A stretch of 64,000 nucleotides of DNA from Candidatus Eiseniibacteriota bacterium (GCA_029262235.1 JAJCZU010000006.1:336268-400267); one strand, 5' to 3'. Positions 8,308 through 17,535 are shown, counted from the first letter of the stretch. The notes: a model not told the origin generated them from the sequence alone. Numbers and translations: made by a program.

Positions 8308-9918
8308 TTGAATTCCATGGCAGAACAAACGATGGATGAACGCCCGCCGTGGCACGCGTTTCTGGCGTCGCCGGCGCTCGTGGCACTGCTCGGCGCGCTG
8401 ATTGCAGGCGGGGCAGGACTCCTGCAGCTCCGCATGCTGCGCTTCGGCGCGCTCGCCCCGTCGCAGGCCCCGGTTTTCTGGGCATGGTTCCTGGGACTCG
8501 GGATCGGACTGGCGCTGGCCGGCGCCGTTCTCGGAGCGCTGCTTGGCCGCCGCAAGGTGATTTCGTTTCTGCTCGCCGCCGTGCTTCCGGTCGCGCTCTT
8601 CTGGCTGCTGCTCCCGAGTAACGTGCGGGAGCGTCCGCACGTGCTTCTGCTCGTGACCGATACGACGCGCTCGGACCATCTCTCCGTTTATGGTTACGAG
8701 AAGACGACGACGCCGTTTCTCGACTCGTATGCGGACCAGTCCGTGGTCTTCGAGAACTCGGTCTCGCAGGGAACGCACACGATCGTTTCGACTCCGTGCA
8801 TCGTCGCATCCTGCTATCCGTCGGAGCACGGAATTACGGGGTACGCGGACGTGCTCGCGAATCGCTTCACGCTCATATCCGAATACCTGCACGAGTACGG
8901 CTACAATACGTACGGCTATGCCACGAACCCGCATCTCAGTCCGCGTAACGGATACGCCCAGGGCTTCGACAAATACGAACACGATCCGAGCTGGGCGTAC
9001 ACGCCGGCCGAGAAAGTGAACGATCGATTCTTCGCCTGGCTTTCCGAGCAGGATACCCAGCCGTTTTTCGGTTTTCTGTTCTACATCGATCCGCACAATC
9101 CGTACACGCCGCCGCCTGCTTTCCAGACTCTGTTCGACCCCGAATGGAAGGGCGATCCGATCAGCGACTGGAAGCACGAGCTGGGCGAACCCGAGCCCGC
9201 GAAGCTGAAGAACATGATCGCCCAGTACGACGGCGCCATCTGCTACTGGGACAGCGAACTGCGCAAGATGGTCGAACGTCTCGAGACAATGGGCGTCATG
9301 GAGAACACGATGCTCGTTTATACATCCGATCATGGCGAGGAGTTTTACGAGCACGGCTACTGGGGGCATAACAAGCTGCCGTACGAGTCGTCGGTAGGCG
9401 TGCCGCTCATCATCTCGTTCCCCTCGCCGATCGATTTTCCGCCTCTGCCGCGCGCCCACGGCATGGTGGATGAAGTCGTTTCGAACGTGGATGTCGTGCC
9501 GACGATTCTCGAGTATCTGCGGATCGAGGCGGATGAAACGACGCGGGGGCGGAGCGCGGTGCCGCTCGTGTTCGGCGGCGACCAGGGGCCGGAACGCATC
9601 GCCTACGGCGAAGAGATCCTGAAACGATACGGACCGTACGACATTCGATCCATTCGTACGAAAACGCACAAATACATCAAAGTTTTTCAGTATGAAAACA
9701 TCGCCAATCCTCCCGACCTCTTTTTCGATCTGGTCGAAGATCCGATGGAAAAGCGGAATTTGACGAAGGATCGCGCGGAAGATGCCGCCCTGCACGAGCA
9801 GATTCTCGATCTTCGGATCGCGGAAGTCTCGGGGCTCGGATCCGCGGAAGTCGATACGGTTGCAATGGATGAGGCGCAACTGGAACGTTTGAAGGCTTTG
9901 GGCTACCTCGGCGACTGA
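8308..9918 (+). CDS. Membrane-anchored sulfatase-like (alkaline phosphatase superfamily) hydrolase with Thr nucleophile
   Basis: Three hydrophobic segments in the first 100 residues are followed by a periplasmic alkaline-phosphatase-superfamily domain. Asp118 lies in LLVTDTTRSDHLS and Asp341-His342 in YTSDHGEE; both are metal ligands. The nucleophile region reads THTIVSTPCIV before CYPSEHG. Aligned backwards from the YP-x-x-HG landmark, Thr158 falls where true sulfatases carry the formylglycine Cys or Ser, so this is more likely a phosphodiesterase or phosphotransferase. A GGGGAG site sits five bases from TTG 8308; ATG 8317 is the alternative. The C-terminus ends LKALGYLGD, common in this family. 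Confidence 0.82.
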   Translation: MNSMAEQTMDERPPWHAFLASPALVALLGALIAGGAGLLQLRMLRFGALAPSQAPVFWAWFLGLGIGLALAGAVLGALLGRRKVISFLLAAVLPVALFWLLLPSNVRERPHVLLLVTDTTRSDHLSVYGYEKTTTPFLDSYADQSVVFENSVSQGTHTIVSTPCIVASCYPSEHGITGYADVLANRFTLISEYLHEYGYNTYGYATNPHLSPRNGYAQGFDKYEHDPSWAYTPAEKVNDRFFAWLSEQDTQPFFGFLFYIDPHNPYTPPPAFQTLFDPEWKGDPISDWKHELGEPEPAKLKNMIAQYDGAICYWDSELRKMVERLETMGVMENTMLVYTSDHGEEFYEHGYWGHNKLPYESSVGVPLIISFPSPIDFPPLPRAHGMVDEVVSNVDVVPTILEYLRIEADETTRGRSAVPLVFGGDQGPERIAYGEEILKRYGPYDIRSIRTKTHKYIKVFQYENIANPPDLFFDLVEDPMEKRNLTKDRAEDAALHEQILDLRIAEVSGLGSAEVDTVAMDEAQLERLKALGYLGD

Positions 9919-9954
9919 TCCGGAATTAGTTCCCCTCTCATACGTTGCTTCCGC

Positions 9955-9960
9955 TATAAT
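9955..9960 (+). promoter_or_regulatory. Predicted -10 box of the secreted metallopeptidase gene
   Basis: A perfect TATAAT in an otherwise non-coding 121-base gap, 80 bases upstream of the ATG at 10040. The -35 region is not convincing. Confidence 0.4.
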
Positions 9961-10039
9961 ATAAAGCGTCTCCAATCGGCTCTCCCGGCCGACATTCCCA
10001 TTTCCATAATTCGTACCAGCTCCCGACAAAGGTATACAA

Positions 10040-12988
10040 ATGCGACCCATCGCCATTGCGTTGACGCTGGCAGTCGGCCTGTTGACACTTGCGGGTCCGG
10101 CGGACGCCTTCCGCCCGACGACCCAGGCCGAGCAGGATGCCTGGACGATCGAGAAGCCCGTAAGCTACACGAGAGTTTTCGATCGCTTCGTGCGAAGCGA
10201 AGAACAGGTTGATCTCGGTCTCGCCGAGTTTCAATCCCGTGTGGGCGGGCGCTGGGCGATTCAGCGCGATCCGATGACGAATTCGCCGCACATGATCCTC
10301 GGGAGCGGGGTTTCGTACAGCCAGTCACGCGTGGAGAGTGAAGGGCGCGCCGAAGAGCTGTCGCGCTCGTTTCTGAGTGAGCACGCGGACATCCTCATGC
10401 TCGATCCGAACCGCCTCGGCGCGCCGCATGTCGTGCATCAGGATGGAAAGTGGTCTGTCGTTTTCCCTGAATCGTACGAGGGCGTCTACGTACACGGCGG
10501 GCGGGCTCATGTCGTCATGACCGAAGAGGGACGCATCTACGCGCTCGGTTCGGACCTTCACCCGAATGTCACCGCCGATCTCGTTAACGTGATCGACGAA
10601 GCCGAGGCCGTGGCCGTTGCGAAGAACAACATGTTCTACATGGACGGCCGGGACTTCATGCGTGAAAAACCGGAGTTCGTCATTCAGCCGGTTCGATCGG
10701 GAAGCGCGTACGTATACCGGCCTACCTGGAAAGTGATCGTGCACACGCAGGAGCCGTTCGGCGGATGGCGGCACTGGATCGACGCGAATACGGGCGAGAT
10801 CTACGCCCGCGAAAACATGTACGAGAGACTGGACGTGATCGGCACGGTACGCGCCGACATCGAAGAGCCCGGCTACTGCGACGGCGAATCGGACCTGCCG
10901 CTCAAAAACGTCAATATCCGCATTCCTTCGGGAGTCGGCGGGAACACCGACGAGAACGGCCACTTCGTCATACCCGACGTCGGTGTGGACACCGTTTTGA
11001 TTTCGACTCAGTTCCGCGGCACGTACTTCCGGGAGTTTCACATCACGGGCACGGCTTCGCAGGATACGTTTCCCTGGTACCCGGGCGACACGCTCGACTT
11101 CCGCTGGAACGACGGGAACTCACTGCAGTCCGAGCGCGACGCCTGGCGCGGGCACTGGCAGGTGCGGGACATGATCGAAACCGTCGACCCCGCGCTTACG
11201 ACGAACGACTACCAGATGCCGCTCAACATCGAGCGAACCGACGGTTTCTGCCCTGGCAACGCCTGGTGGGACGGCTGGTCCACGAACTACTGTCTGCAGA
11301 GCCTCCAGTATGCGAATACGGCCTGGCTCGGCGACGTGATGTATCACGAGTACGGCCACGGCATCAACCAGTGGACATACGCGGGCATGCCTTTTTCGGA
11401 TCCGCAGTCGGAAGGGAACGCCGACGTGACCACGATCATGGTCCTGCCGCGGCCCACCCTCGGTATCGGGTTCAACAACGGTGCCTGCAATATCGGGATC
11501 CGTTCCGCGAACATGGGCGAAACCTATCCGGCCGACCTGACGGGCGGGGGGCATCATGACGGCCAGTTCATATCGGGATTCGTGTGGGAGTACCGGAACA
11601 GAATGATCACGACGTATGGCGAGGCCTACACGGACTCGATCATGCCGTATCTCTGGCACTTCAGCAGAAAGAGTGGAAAGCCCTCGAACATGCAGGATCA
11701 GGTCACGTGGTTCTTTATCTACGATGATGATGACGGCAACCTCGACAACGGCACGCCGAACTTTACGGAACTTGCGGGTGCGGCGACCGAGATCGGATTC
11801 TCGGTGCCGACGATTACGCAAGGCGTGCACATCACACACGGAGGCCTGAACGCGACCACCGACGATTCGAACCCGCGTACCGTCGTGGCGACGGCGATCT
11901 CTCTCTCGGCCGGCGTCGATCCATCTTCAGTCGCCCTGCACTACAGGGTTGACGGGGGCAGCTACACGACCGTCCCGATGACACCGACAGGCGGCGCGGA
12001 CGAGTACTCGGCCGCAATCCCGGCGTCCGGCGAGGGAACGCGGGTCGAATACTTCGTCGACGCGACGGACTCGTCGTTCAATCAAGGCTTCAGTCCGACG
12101 AACGCGGCAACCGCGCCCCACGCATACGATGTCGTGCTGGTGTACGACGATTGCGAATCGCTCGGCGGATGGACGCTCGGCGATCCGTCGGACGACGCGA
12201 CGAAGGGGGTCTGGATCAACGACGATCCGATGGGGAACGACACGCGACCCGAGGACGATGCGTCACCCGAAGGAACGAACTGTTTCGTCACCGGGAACAG
12301 TGGGAACGTTCGTAACGGGAAGACGACACTCTACTCGCCGGCTTATCAGCTGAACGGGGCCGGCAGCGTGATCGCGAAATACCGGCGCTGGTACTCGAAC
12401 AACTATGATGCGACAGGCGTTCTGCAGACACTGGACGAGTTCTGGGATGCGGATGCTTCGAATAACGGCGGCGCGAGCTGGACACCGATCGAGCACGTCG
12501 GCAGCGGATCGGAGTCGTGGGTCGAGGTCGAAGTCGATCTCGGCGCTCTCTTCGGGGCGATCGACTCGGTGCAGTTCCGGTTCGTCGCGCGCGACACGGG
12601 CGATCCGACGCGTGTGCACGCGGCCGTGGACGATGTCCGGCTGCTCATTCCCGCCAGTATCGCGACTTCCGTCGATGGCGCGTCAGAGGAAGCGCCCGGC
12701 ACGGCTCCCATGGTGTACAGACTCGAGGAGAACCGCCCGAATCCGTTCAACCCGGTGACCAGGATCGCGTACGAACTTCCGCGCAGGAGTCCCGTGACGC
12801 TCGAGGTCTTCGACGTGACAGGTCGTCTCGTGAAGACCCTTGTCAGCAAGGTGCAGGCGACCGGACGGCACGAAGTGATGTGGAACGGCACGAACGATGC
12901 CGGACGGAGCGTTTCGTCCGGGCTCTACTTCTATAAGCTGGAGTCGAATACTTTCTCGAAGACACGGAAGATGATGCTCGTCAAATAG
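10040..12988 (+). CDS. Secreted M36/fungalysin-like metallopeptidase with FlgD-like C-terminal sorting module
   Basis: A 982-residue secreted protein. A signal peptide (MRPIAIALTLAVGLLTLAGPADA) leads to a propeptide-like region (80-250) with FTP/PepSY-style segments such as WKVIVHTQEPFGGWRHWID. The zinc site is HEYGH at 436-440, with the third ligand expected in QSEGNADV downstream. Around residue 595 begin Ig-like/bacterial domains (LHYRVDGGSYTTVPM), then a jelly-roll-like region. The end carries NRPNPFNPVTRIAYELP and VTGRLVKTLV, the FlgD-Ig/T9SS-type module common to several proteins in this window. A perfect hairpin terminator follows. The substrate is unknown; degradation of extracellular protein is expected. 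Confidence 0.85.
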   Translation: MRPIAIALTLAVGLLTLAGPADAFRPTTQAEQDAWTIEKPVSYTRVFDRFVRSEEQVDLGLAEFQSRVGGRWAIQRDPMTNSPHMILGSGVSYSQSRVESEGRAEELSRSFLSEHADILMLDPNRLGAPHVVHQDGKWSVVFPESYEGVYVHGGRAHVVMTEEGRIYALGSDLHPNVTADLVNVIDEAEAVAVAKNNMFYMDGRDFMREKPEFVIQPVRSGSAYVYRPTWKVIVHTQEPFGGWRHWIDANTGEIYARENMYERLDVIGTVRADIEEPGYCDGESDLPLKNVNIRIPSGVGGNTDENGHFVIPDVGVDTVLISTQFRGTYFREFHITGTASQDTFPWYPGDTLDFRWNDGNSLQSERDAWRGHWQVRDMIETVDPALTTNDYQMPLNIERTDGFCPGNAWWDGWSTNYCLQSLQYANTAWLGDVMYHEYGHGINQWTYAGMPFSDPQSEGNADVTTIMVLPRPTLGIGFNNGACNIGIRSANMGETYPADLTGGGHHDGQFISGFVWEYRNRMITTYGEAYTDSIMPYLWHFSRKSGKPSNMQDQVTWFFIYDDDDGNLDNGTPNFTELAGAATEIGFSVPTITQGVHITHGGLNATTDDSNPRTVVATAISLSAGVDPSSVALHYRVDGGSYTTVPMTPTGGADEYSAAIPASGEGTRVEYFVDATDSSFNQGFSPTNAATAPHAYDVVLVYDDCESLGGWTLGDPSDDATKGVWINDDPMGNDTRPEDDASPEGTNCFVTGNSGNVRNGKTTLYSPAYQLNGAGSVIAKYRRWYSNNYDATGVLQTLDEFWDADASNNGGASWTPIEHVGSGSESWVEVEVDLGALFGAIDSVQFRFVARDTGDPTRVHAAVDDVRLLIPASIATSVDGASEEAPGTAPMVYRLEENRPNPFNPVTRIAYELPRRSPVTLEVFDVTGRLVKTLVSKVQATGRHEVMWNGTNDAGRSVSSGLYFYKLESNTFSKTRKMMLVK

Positions 12989-13013
12989 AGCGGATCGTCT
13001 GCATGGAAACGGA

Positions 13014-13050
13014 AAGAGGGGTGAATCGCAAGGATTCACCCCTCTTCATT
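13014..13050 (+). terminator. Rho-independent terminator after the metallopeptidase gene
   Basis: A perfect 12-base arm GAGGGGTGAATC (13016-13027) pairs with GATTCACCCCTC (13033-13044) around a five-base loop, extended by two A-T pairs, and is followed by TTCATTTTT. Confidence 0.9.
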
Positions 13051-13075
13051 TTTCCGCCCGTTTCGGGACGCTGTC

Positions 13076-13330
13076 TTACCAGCGGCCGAGGTAGCGCAGG
13101 AAGGTGATGTACTGCCACCAGAAGATGTTCACGCCGCCAAGGAATGACGTGCGACCGCGACGGTCCTGATTGTCGCTCACCGTAGTGGTTTCGTGATCCA
13201 CCGTCTGTTCCACCGCCGGGGTGGACGAGTGCGAGACCGAGTGCGTGCCGCCGAAACCGGCGAGCGCGACCTGGGGTCCCACGAGCGTGAAAATCAGCGT
13301 AAGTACGATCAAAAGTCGTCCGAGCTTCAT
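13076..13330 (-). CDS. Small secreted protein of unknown function
   Basis: An 84-residue protein with a clear signal peptide (MKLGRLLIVLTLIFTLVG, cleavage near ALA-GFG), a polar Ser/Thr/His middle (HSVSHSSTPAVEQTVDHETTT) and an aromatic, hydrophobic end (VNIFWWQYITFLRYLGRW) that could insert in a membrane. A strong AGGAGG sits seven bases before the ATG, and a promoter with 17-base spacing precedes it. I do not recognise the family. It converges with the metallopeptidase gene at the terminator. Confidence 0.7.
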   Translation of the reverse strand: MKLGRLLIVLTLIFTLVGPQVALAGFGGTHSVSHSSTPAVEQTVDHETTTVSDNQDRRGRTSFLGGVNIFWWQYITFLRYLGRW

Positions 13331-13381
13331 GTTGTTTCCTCCTAAGGATGCTGCTCCGTATGCGATCTGTCTTGTGTCCCG

Positions 13382-13410
13382 TTTTAGTCTCCGGGAGGGT
13401 ACTGATGCAA
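13382..13410 (-). promoter_or_regulatory. Sigma-70-like promoter of the small secreted protein
   Basis: On the minus strand TTGCAT and CTAAAA are separated by 17 bases, 52 bases upstream of the ATG. Confidence 0.5.
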
Positions 13411-13610
13411 CCCGCAGGCCAAGAGAACGCCTTCCGGAAGCGTGAACCGGGAACTCTATAAATCATTGATCTGGCATGGGTTCCCGTGTGTGCGATTTCT
13501 GCGCATCCGAACGGACACCGCGGCCCGGCCCAGCGAGGGGACAGGTCGGTTGAATTTTTCTGCGCGCCGTTGCAAAAGTCGCCTTGCGGAATTGCAGATC
13601 GCGTCTCCGT

Positions 13611-13640
13611 TTGCCCTCCGGGCGGGCGGGACCTACAATA
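13611..13640 (+). promoter_or_regulatory. Sigma-70-like promoter of the PDZ-radical SAM gene
   Basis: TTGCCC and TACAAT are separated by 18 bases and end 40 bases before the ATG. Apart from this promoter and the minus-strand one, the 13331-13680 gap shows nothing else I can support. Confidence 0.5.
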
Positions 13641-13680
13641 GAGACTGCACAATGAACGGAATCGGAGGGGATGGAAGTCT

Positions 13681-15021
13681 ATGGCGCGTGGCGTCCTGGT
13701 AGAAGAAGTAAAGCCGGGTTCTCCCGGCCAGCTGAGCGGGATTCTGGCGGGAGACCGCCTGATCGAAGTGAACGGCCGCAATGTGGACGATCACCTCGAC
13801 ATCCGGTTTCATGCGGCCACGCCGGGCGATGTCAGGCTGAGCCTGCAGCGAACCGGGGAATCGCTCGAACTGACGCTCCCGGAGCAGCGCTATCCACTCC
13901 GGGGGATCACGTTCGAGGAGATCAAGACGAAGGTCTGCGGCAGCGCCTGCATCTTCTGCTTCATCGATCAGCTGCCCGACGGCGTCCGCAGTTCCCTCAA
14001 GGTCAAAGACGAAGATTATCGCCTTTCTTTCCTTCACGGAAACTACATGACGCTGAATACGCTCAAGGATCGCGATATCGAGCGGATTTTCGAACAGCGT
14101 CTCTCGCCGCTCTACGTTTCGATTCACTCCGTCGATCCCGAAGTCCGCGCGAAGATTCTCGGGCGCCCGCCGAGACGTGAACTGATTCCCACGATCGAAA
14201 CTCTGCTCGGCGGCGGAATCGAACTGTACGGCCAGATCGTCCTTTGCCCGAAAGTGAACGATGGCGCGATTCTCGACGAAACGATCGAAGTGCTTGGGGG
14301 ATATCATCCGGGCATGAAAGCAATTGCCGTCGTACCGCTCGGCCTGTCCGCGCACAGAGATGAGAATCCGCTGCTCAGTCCTGTAACGAAGGAAGTCGCC
14401 GGCCGCGTGCTCGATCAGATTCACGAGCACCAGGAACGGCTTCTCAAAGAGAAGGGGACGCGTTTCGTGTGGCCGGGCGACGAGTTCTTCCTGAAGGCCG
14501 AACGGCCGCTCCCCGCGTCGGATTATTACGAAGCGTTCGATCAGTATGAGGACGGCATCGGCATGATCCGCTCGTTTACGAATGAATTCGAGAAAGCGCT
14601 GACCGCCGTCTCGCATCGTACGCCCGTCACGAAGAAGCTCGCGATCGTAACGGGAACGCTCTTCGCGAAGACGCTCGAAGGCATGGTAGGACAGCTGGCG
14701 GAGCGTTCCGGCATGGAACTCCGCGTCATTCCCGTGCCGAACGATTTTCTTGGACGCGCCATCAATGTAGCGGGTCTGCTCTGCGGACAGGATATCGCGC
14801 GCGTGATCGCGGCGGAGGCGCCGGGCTGGGACGTGGCGATTCCGGCCGAGGTCGTTTCGCGCGCGAACGGCCTGCTCCTCGATGACTGGAGTCCGGACCG
14901 CGTGCGGAGCGAAGGGAGCGCGAACGAACTGTTCGTCGTGAACGGGCCGGGCGATCTCGTGAGATTGCTGTGGGAAGGGCGATGCGAGGGAGCCGGAACG
15001 GCGACCTATCCGCACGTCTGA
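13681..15021 (+). CDS. PDZ-radical SAM-DUF512 iron-sulfur protein
   Basis: A 446-residue protein of the DUF512 family. Residues 1-70 form a PDZ-like domain (GVLVEEVKPGSPGQLSGILAGD). The radical SAM-like cluster motif is CGSACIFC (C-x3-C-x2-C) near residue 86, directly followed by the family hallmark FIDQLPDGVRSSLKVKDED and SFLHGNYMTL. The C-terminal half (from about 300) holds the DUF512 part with VTGTLFAKTLEGM and the closing LDDWSPDRV and FVVNGPGDLVRLLW segments. The family's reaction is not established; it is widespread in Firmicutes and Cyanobacteria. The ATG has a GGAGGGG ribosome site. Confidence 0.88.
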   Translation: MARGVLVEEVKPGSPGQLSGILAGDRLIEVNGRNVDDHLDIRFHAATPGDVRLSLQRTGESLELTLPEQRYPLRGITFEEIKTKVCGSACIFCFIDQLPDGVRSSLKVKDEDYRLSFLHGNYMTLNTLKDRDIERIFEQRLSPLYVSIHSVDPEVRAKILGRPPRRELIPTIETLLGGGIELYGQIVLCPKVNDGAILDETIEVLGGYHPGMKAIAVVPLGLSAHRDENPLLSPVTKEVAGRVLDQIHEHQERLLKEKGTRFVWPGDEFFLKAERPLPASDYYEAFDQYEDGIGMIRSFTNEFEKALTAVSHRTPVTKKLAIVTGTLFAKTLEGMVGQLAERSGMELRVIPVPNDFLGRAINVAGLLCGQDIARVIAAEAPGWDVAIPAEVVSRANGLLLDDWSPDRVRSEGSANELFVVNGPGDLVRLLWEGRCEGAGTATYPHV

Positions 15022-15053
15022 TTCGAATCGGAATGAAAAGCAGTGCGAGCGGA

Positions 15054-15740
15054 TCAGGGCGTGGCGCCGATGGCCCCGATCTGGTAGAGCCACCCGGCCG
15101 GTATCGTGATCGTCACTGTCTTCTCCTCGAGCGAAGGTTCCAGCGTGATCTGCCTGCCGTCTCTGTCTCGCGCCACGACTTCGAGAAACGGGCCGATCCG
15201 TTCGTTTGTGTCGGGATCGTAGAACGCGATCGACTCGCCTTCCTTCCGCATTTCGAGCGCGGTAAGTATCTCTGAGATGATGACGAGATCGCCACCTTCC
15301 CAGAGCGGATTCTCGGAGAACTGCCACACCTGGCGGACATGATTCTGTCCGCCTTCGTAAGCTTCCCGGATCAATAATGTGCGCTGATAGGCCACCTGAT
15401 CGCCGTCGCTGCCGAAGGACGAGCTGCCTTTGCTCTCCGTCCAGACCACCTGCCCTTTCGAGCCGTGCATCTCCACGATCCAGTAGGCGAACTGCTTCTC
15501 ATGTTCGGTGAAGCGCCAGATCAGCCCTTCAGGAATGAACTCGCAGTAGTAACTGTCGCCCTTGAAAACGAATCCGGGGACTTCTTCGGCCATCTGGTTC
15601 GGAGCGTCGTATGTGCGGATGTCGGGGACGATCGGCTGTTCGTTCGTGCGGATGGGGGCGGGGTCCTTCGCCTGCACGATCCCGGCGGACAGGATCGCGC
15701 ATACGCCTAGAAATACAGAAAGGACACGGTGCGCTCTCAT
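15054..15740 (-). CDS. Secreted protein of unknown function
   Basis: A 228-residue protein with a signal peptide (MRAHRVLSVFLGVCAILSAG, cleavage near VQA-KDP). The mature part is rich in beta-strand-forming and aromatic residues: PEGLIWRFTEHEKQFAYWIV and VRQVWQFSENPLWEGGD. The ATG at 15738-15740 was chosen because it places the signal peptide at the N-terminus; a 42-residue upstream extension lacks signal character. The ribosome site is poor. I do not recognise the family. It lies downstream of the GH1 gene on the same strand but 91 bases away, so co-transcription is possible. Confidence 0.62.
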   Translation of the reverse strand: MRAHRVLSVFLGVCAILSAGIVQAKDPAPIRTNEQPIVPDIRTYDAPNQMAEEVPGFVFKGDSYYCEFIPEGLIWRFTEHEKQFAYWIVEMHGSKGQVVWTESKGSSSFGSDGDQVAYQRTLLIREAYEGGQNHVRQVWQFSENPLWEGGDLVIISEILTALEMRKEGESIAFYDPDTNERIGPFLEVVARDRDGRQITLEPSLEEKTVTITIPAGWLYQIGAIGATP

Positions 15741-15831
15741 AGTGCGAACGTACTCGTATCCGACCCTGTCTGTCAAGGGGGAGAGGGCGACAGGAGCCTG
15801 CTGAAAGGCACGGGAGCCTTCTTCGAATGGG

Positions 15832-17199
15832 TCAGGGCGAGCCGGCCGATACCCCATTGGCCGCAATCGTGTCGCGGTACCAGACTGCGCTGTCTTTCAA
15901 TGTGCGTGTTTGTGTTTCGTAGTCGACCCAGATGAGGCCGAATCGTTTCTCATATCCCTGGGCCCACTCGAAATTGTCGAGCAGGGACCATGCGAAGTAA
16001 CCTTCCAGCGGCACGCCGTCCGTGATCGCCTGATGTGCGGCGCGCAGGTGGCCGCGGAAAAAAGCGATGCGTCGCTCGTCGCGAATGCGTCCGGCAGCGT
16101 CGGGTCCGTCCGCATAGGCAGCCCCATTCTCAGTAATATAGATACGCGGAGGCGCGTAATCCCGATGCACGCGCACGAGAAGATCGCGCATGCCCTCGGG
16201 GTAGACTTCCCAACCCATGTCGGTCAGTTCTTTCTTCGGCACCATCGACACCGATTCCGGATTGCCCGTGCCGTTCTCTCTCATGACGGCGCGCGCGTAG
16301 TAATTGATGCCCAGATAGTCGAGCGGCTGGGCGATCGTTGCGAGATCGCCCGGCTTCACAAATGGCATGCCGGACACAGGCAGGTGACCGCGCGCGACGC
16401 GGTCCGCGACGGCATCGGCGGGGTACTTCGCATGAAACAGCGGATCCAGATACCAGCGATTGAAGAAGCCGTCCATCCAGCGCGCCGCATCGTGATCTTC
16501 TGCGCGGTCCGTAGCGGGCGAGGTGGGTGTGAGGTTCAGCACGATGCCGACCGGGGCCCCCGGCACGTTGCCGCGAATAACACGAGCGGCCATGCCGTGC
16601 GAAAGAAGCACATGATGCGCCGCCGCGAGTGCGACGGCGGGATCGTGCAATCCCGGCGCATGTTCTCCGTCTTCATGTCCCAGGTGCGCAATGCACCACG
16701 GTTCGTTGTGCGTCGCCCAACTGGCCACGCGATCGCCGAGTCGACGCGACACGACATCGGCATACGTCGCGAACGCGTCCGTTGTCGCCCGCGCTGCCCA
16801 GCCACCGCGATCCTGCAGCGCCTGCGGCAGATCCCAGTGATAGAGAGTGGCGAACGGTTGAATGCCGGCTTCGAGCAGGCCGTCCACGAGTCGTTCGTAA
16901 AAATCGAGTCCGGCGGAATTGACCGCGCCGGTCCCCTGCGGAATGATGCGCGGCCATGCGATGGAAAAGCGATACGCGCCGAGTCCGAGGGTTCGGATCA
17001 GCGCCAGGTCGTCCCGCCAGCGATGATAATGATCGCAGGCCACGGCTCCCGAACTGCCGTCGGCGATTCGCCCGGGCTCGCTACAGAATCGATCCCAGAT
17101 CGACTCACCCCTGCCATCTTCCCCGGCAGCGCCTTCGATCTGATACGCGGACGTAGCGACACCCCAGAGGAAGGAGTCCGGAAATTGTGTCGATGTCAT
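15832..17199 (-). CDS. GH1 family beta-glucosidase
   Basis: A 455-residue cytoplasmic glycoside hydrolase that removes terminal beta-D-glucose or a related sugar. The N-terminus FLWGVATSAYQIEGAAGEDGR is the GH1 signature. The acid/base Glu166 lies in THNEPW (163-168) and the nucleophile Glu357 in YITENG (354-359). The aglycone-side motifs NYYARAV and WSLLDNFEWAQGY, the latter with the Glu-Trp that reads the 4- and 6-hydroxyls, are intact. The length is normal. The start has GGAGAAG seven bases upstream; no signal peptide is present. It is preceded by tRNA-Glu on the same strand. Confidence 0.95.
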   Translation of the reverse strand: MTSTQFPDSFLWGVATSAYQIEGAAGEDGRGESIWDRFCSEPGRIADGSSGAVACDHYHRWRDDLALIRTLGLGAYRFSIAWPRIIPQGTGAVNSAGLDFYERLVDGLLEAGIQPFATLYHWDLPQALQDRGGWAARATTDAFATYADVVSRRLGDRVASWATHNEPWCIAHLGHEDGEHAPGLHDPAVALAAAHHVLLSHGMAARVIRGNVPGAPVGIVLNLTPTSPATDRAEDHDAARWMDGFFNRWYLDPLFHAKYPADAVADRVARGHLPVSGMPFVKPGDLATIAQPLDYLGINYYARAVMRENGTGNPESVSMVPKKELTDMGWEVYPEGMRDLLVRVHRDYAPPRIYITENGAAYADGPDAAGRIRDERRIAFFRGHLRAAHQAITDGVPLEGYFAWSLLDNFEWAQGYEKRFGLIWVDYETQTRTLKDSAVWYRDTIAANGVSAGSP

Positions 17200-17355
17200 G
17201 CCGCTTCTCCGAAGATGAGGGCTGATTTGAGAATGATCGGAGAGCATGCCACTCCATACAAAAAGGGGCCGAGGCGGCCATGATCGATCCGGAAGCTGGA
17301 TTCGAGACCAGACGGAGGGTACTGCTCCGCTGAGCTCTTGAAAACGACGCAGAAG

Positions 17356-17428
17356 CGTCCCCACGGGGAGTCGAACCCCGGTTTTCGCCGTGAAAGGGCG
17401 ACGTCCTAGGCCACTAGACGATGGGGAC
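17356..17428 (-). tRNA. tRNA-Glu (anticodon UUC)
   Basis: A 73-base cloverleaf on the minus strand. The acceptor stem GTCCCCA pairs with TGGGGAC, with G as discriminator. The anticodon arm CGCCC-TTTCAC-GGCG places TTC as anticodon, and the T arm is GGGG-TTCGACT-CCCC. The D arm has the AGTGG form usual for tRNA-Glu. CCA is not encoded (CTT follows) and must be added. Confidence 0.97.
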
Positions 17429-17444
17429 GTTTTGAAGAACCAAC

Positions 17445-17474
17445 AGGTTAGGGGAAGCGCTCATTCTTTGTCAA
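17445..17474 (-). promoter_or_regulatory. Promoter of tRNA-Glu
   Basis: On the minus strand a perfect TTGACA (17469-17474) and TAACCT (17445-17450) are 18 bases apart and end 16 bases before the mature 5' end. The -10 is weak but the position fits. Confidence 0.5.
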
Positions 17475-17505
17475 ACACCATTTCGCGGCCCCGGAGGGGC
17501 CTGAT

Positions 17506-17535
17506 TTGACAGGGCGTTCCCGCCGTTCGTATAAT
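17506..17535 (+). promoter_or_regulatory. Consensus sigma-70 promoter of the regulator-methyltransferase pair
   Basis: TTGACA (17506-17511) and TATAAT (17530-17535) both match consensus perfectly, with an 18-base spacer. They lie 88 bases upstream of the ATG at 17623. This is the best housekeeping promoter in the window. Confidence 0.8.

Noticed and set aside
8272-10056. 594-codon minus-strand frame opposite the phosphatase-superfamily gene
   Set aside because: Low-complexity Arg/His/Val composition and no ribosome site; a mirror of the plus-strand gene.
13633-15327. 564-codon minus-strand frame opposite the PDZ-radical SAM gene
   Set aside because: The plus-strand protein has clear family motifs, while this one has none.
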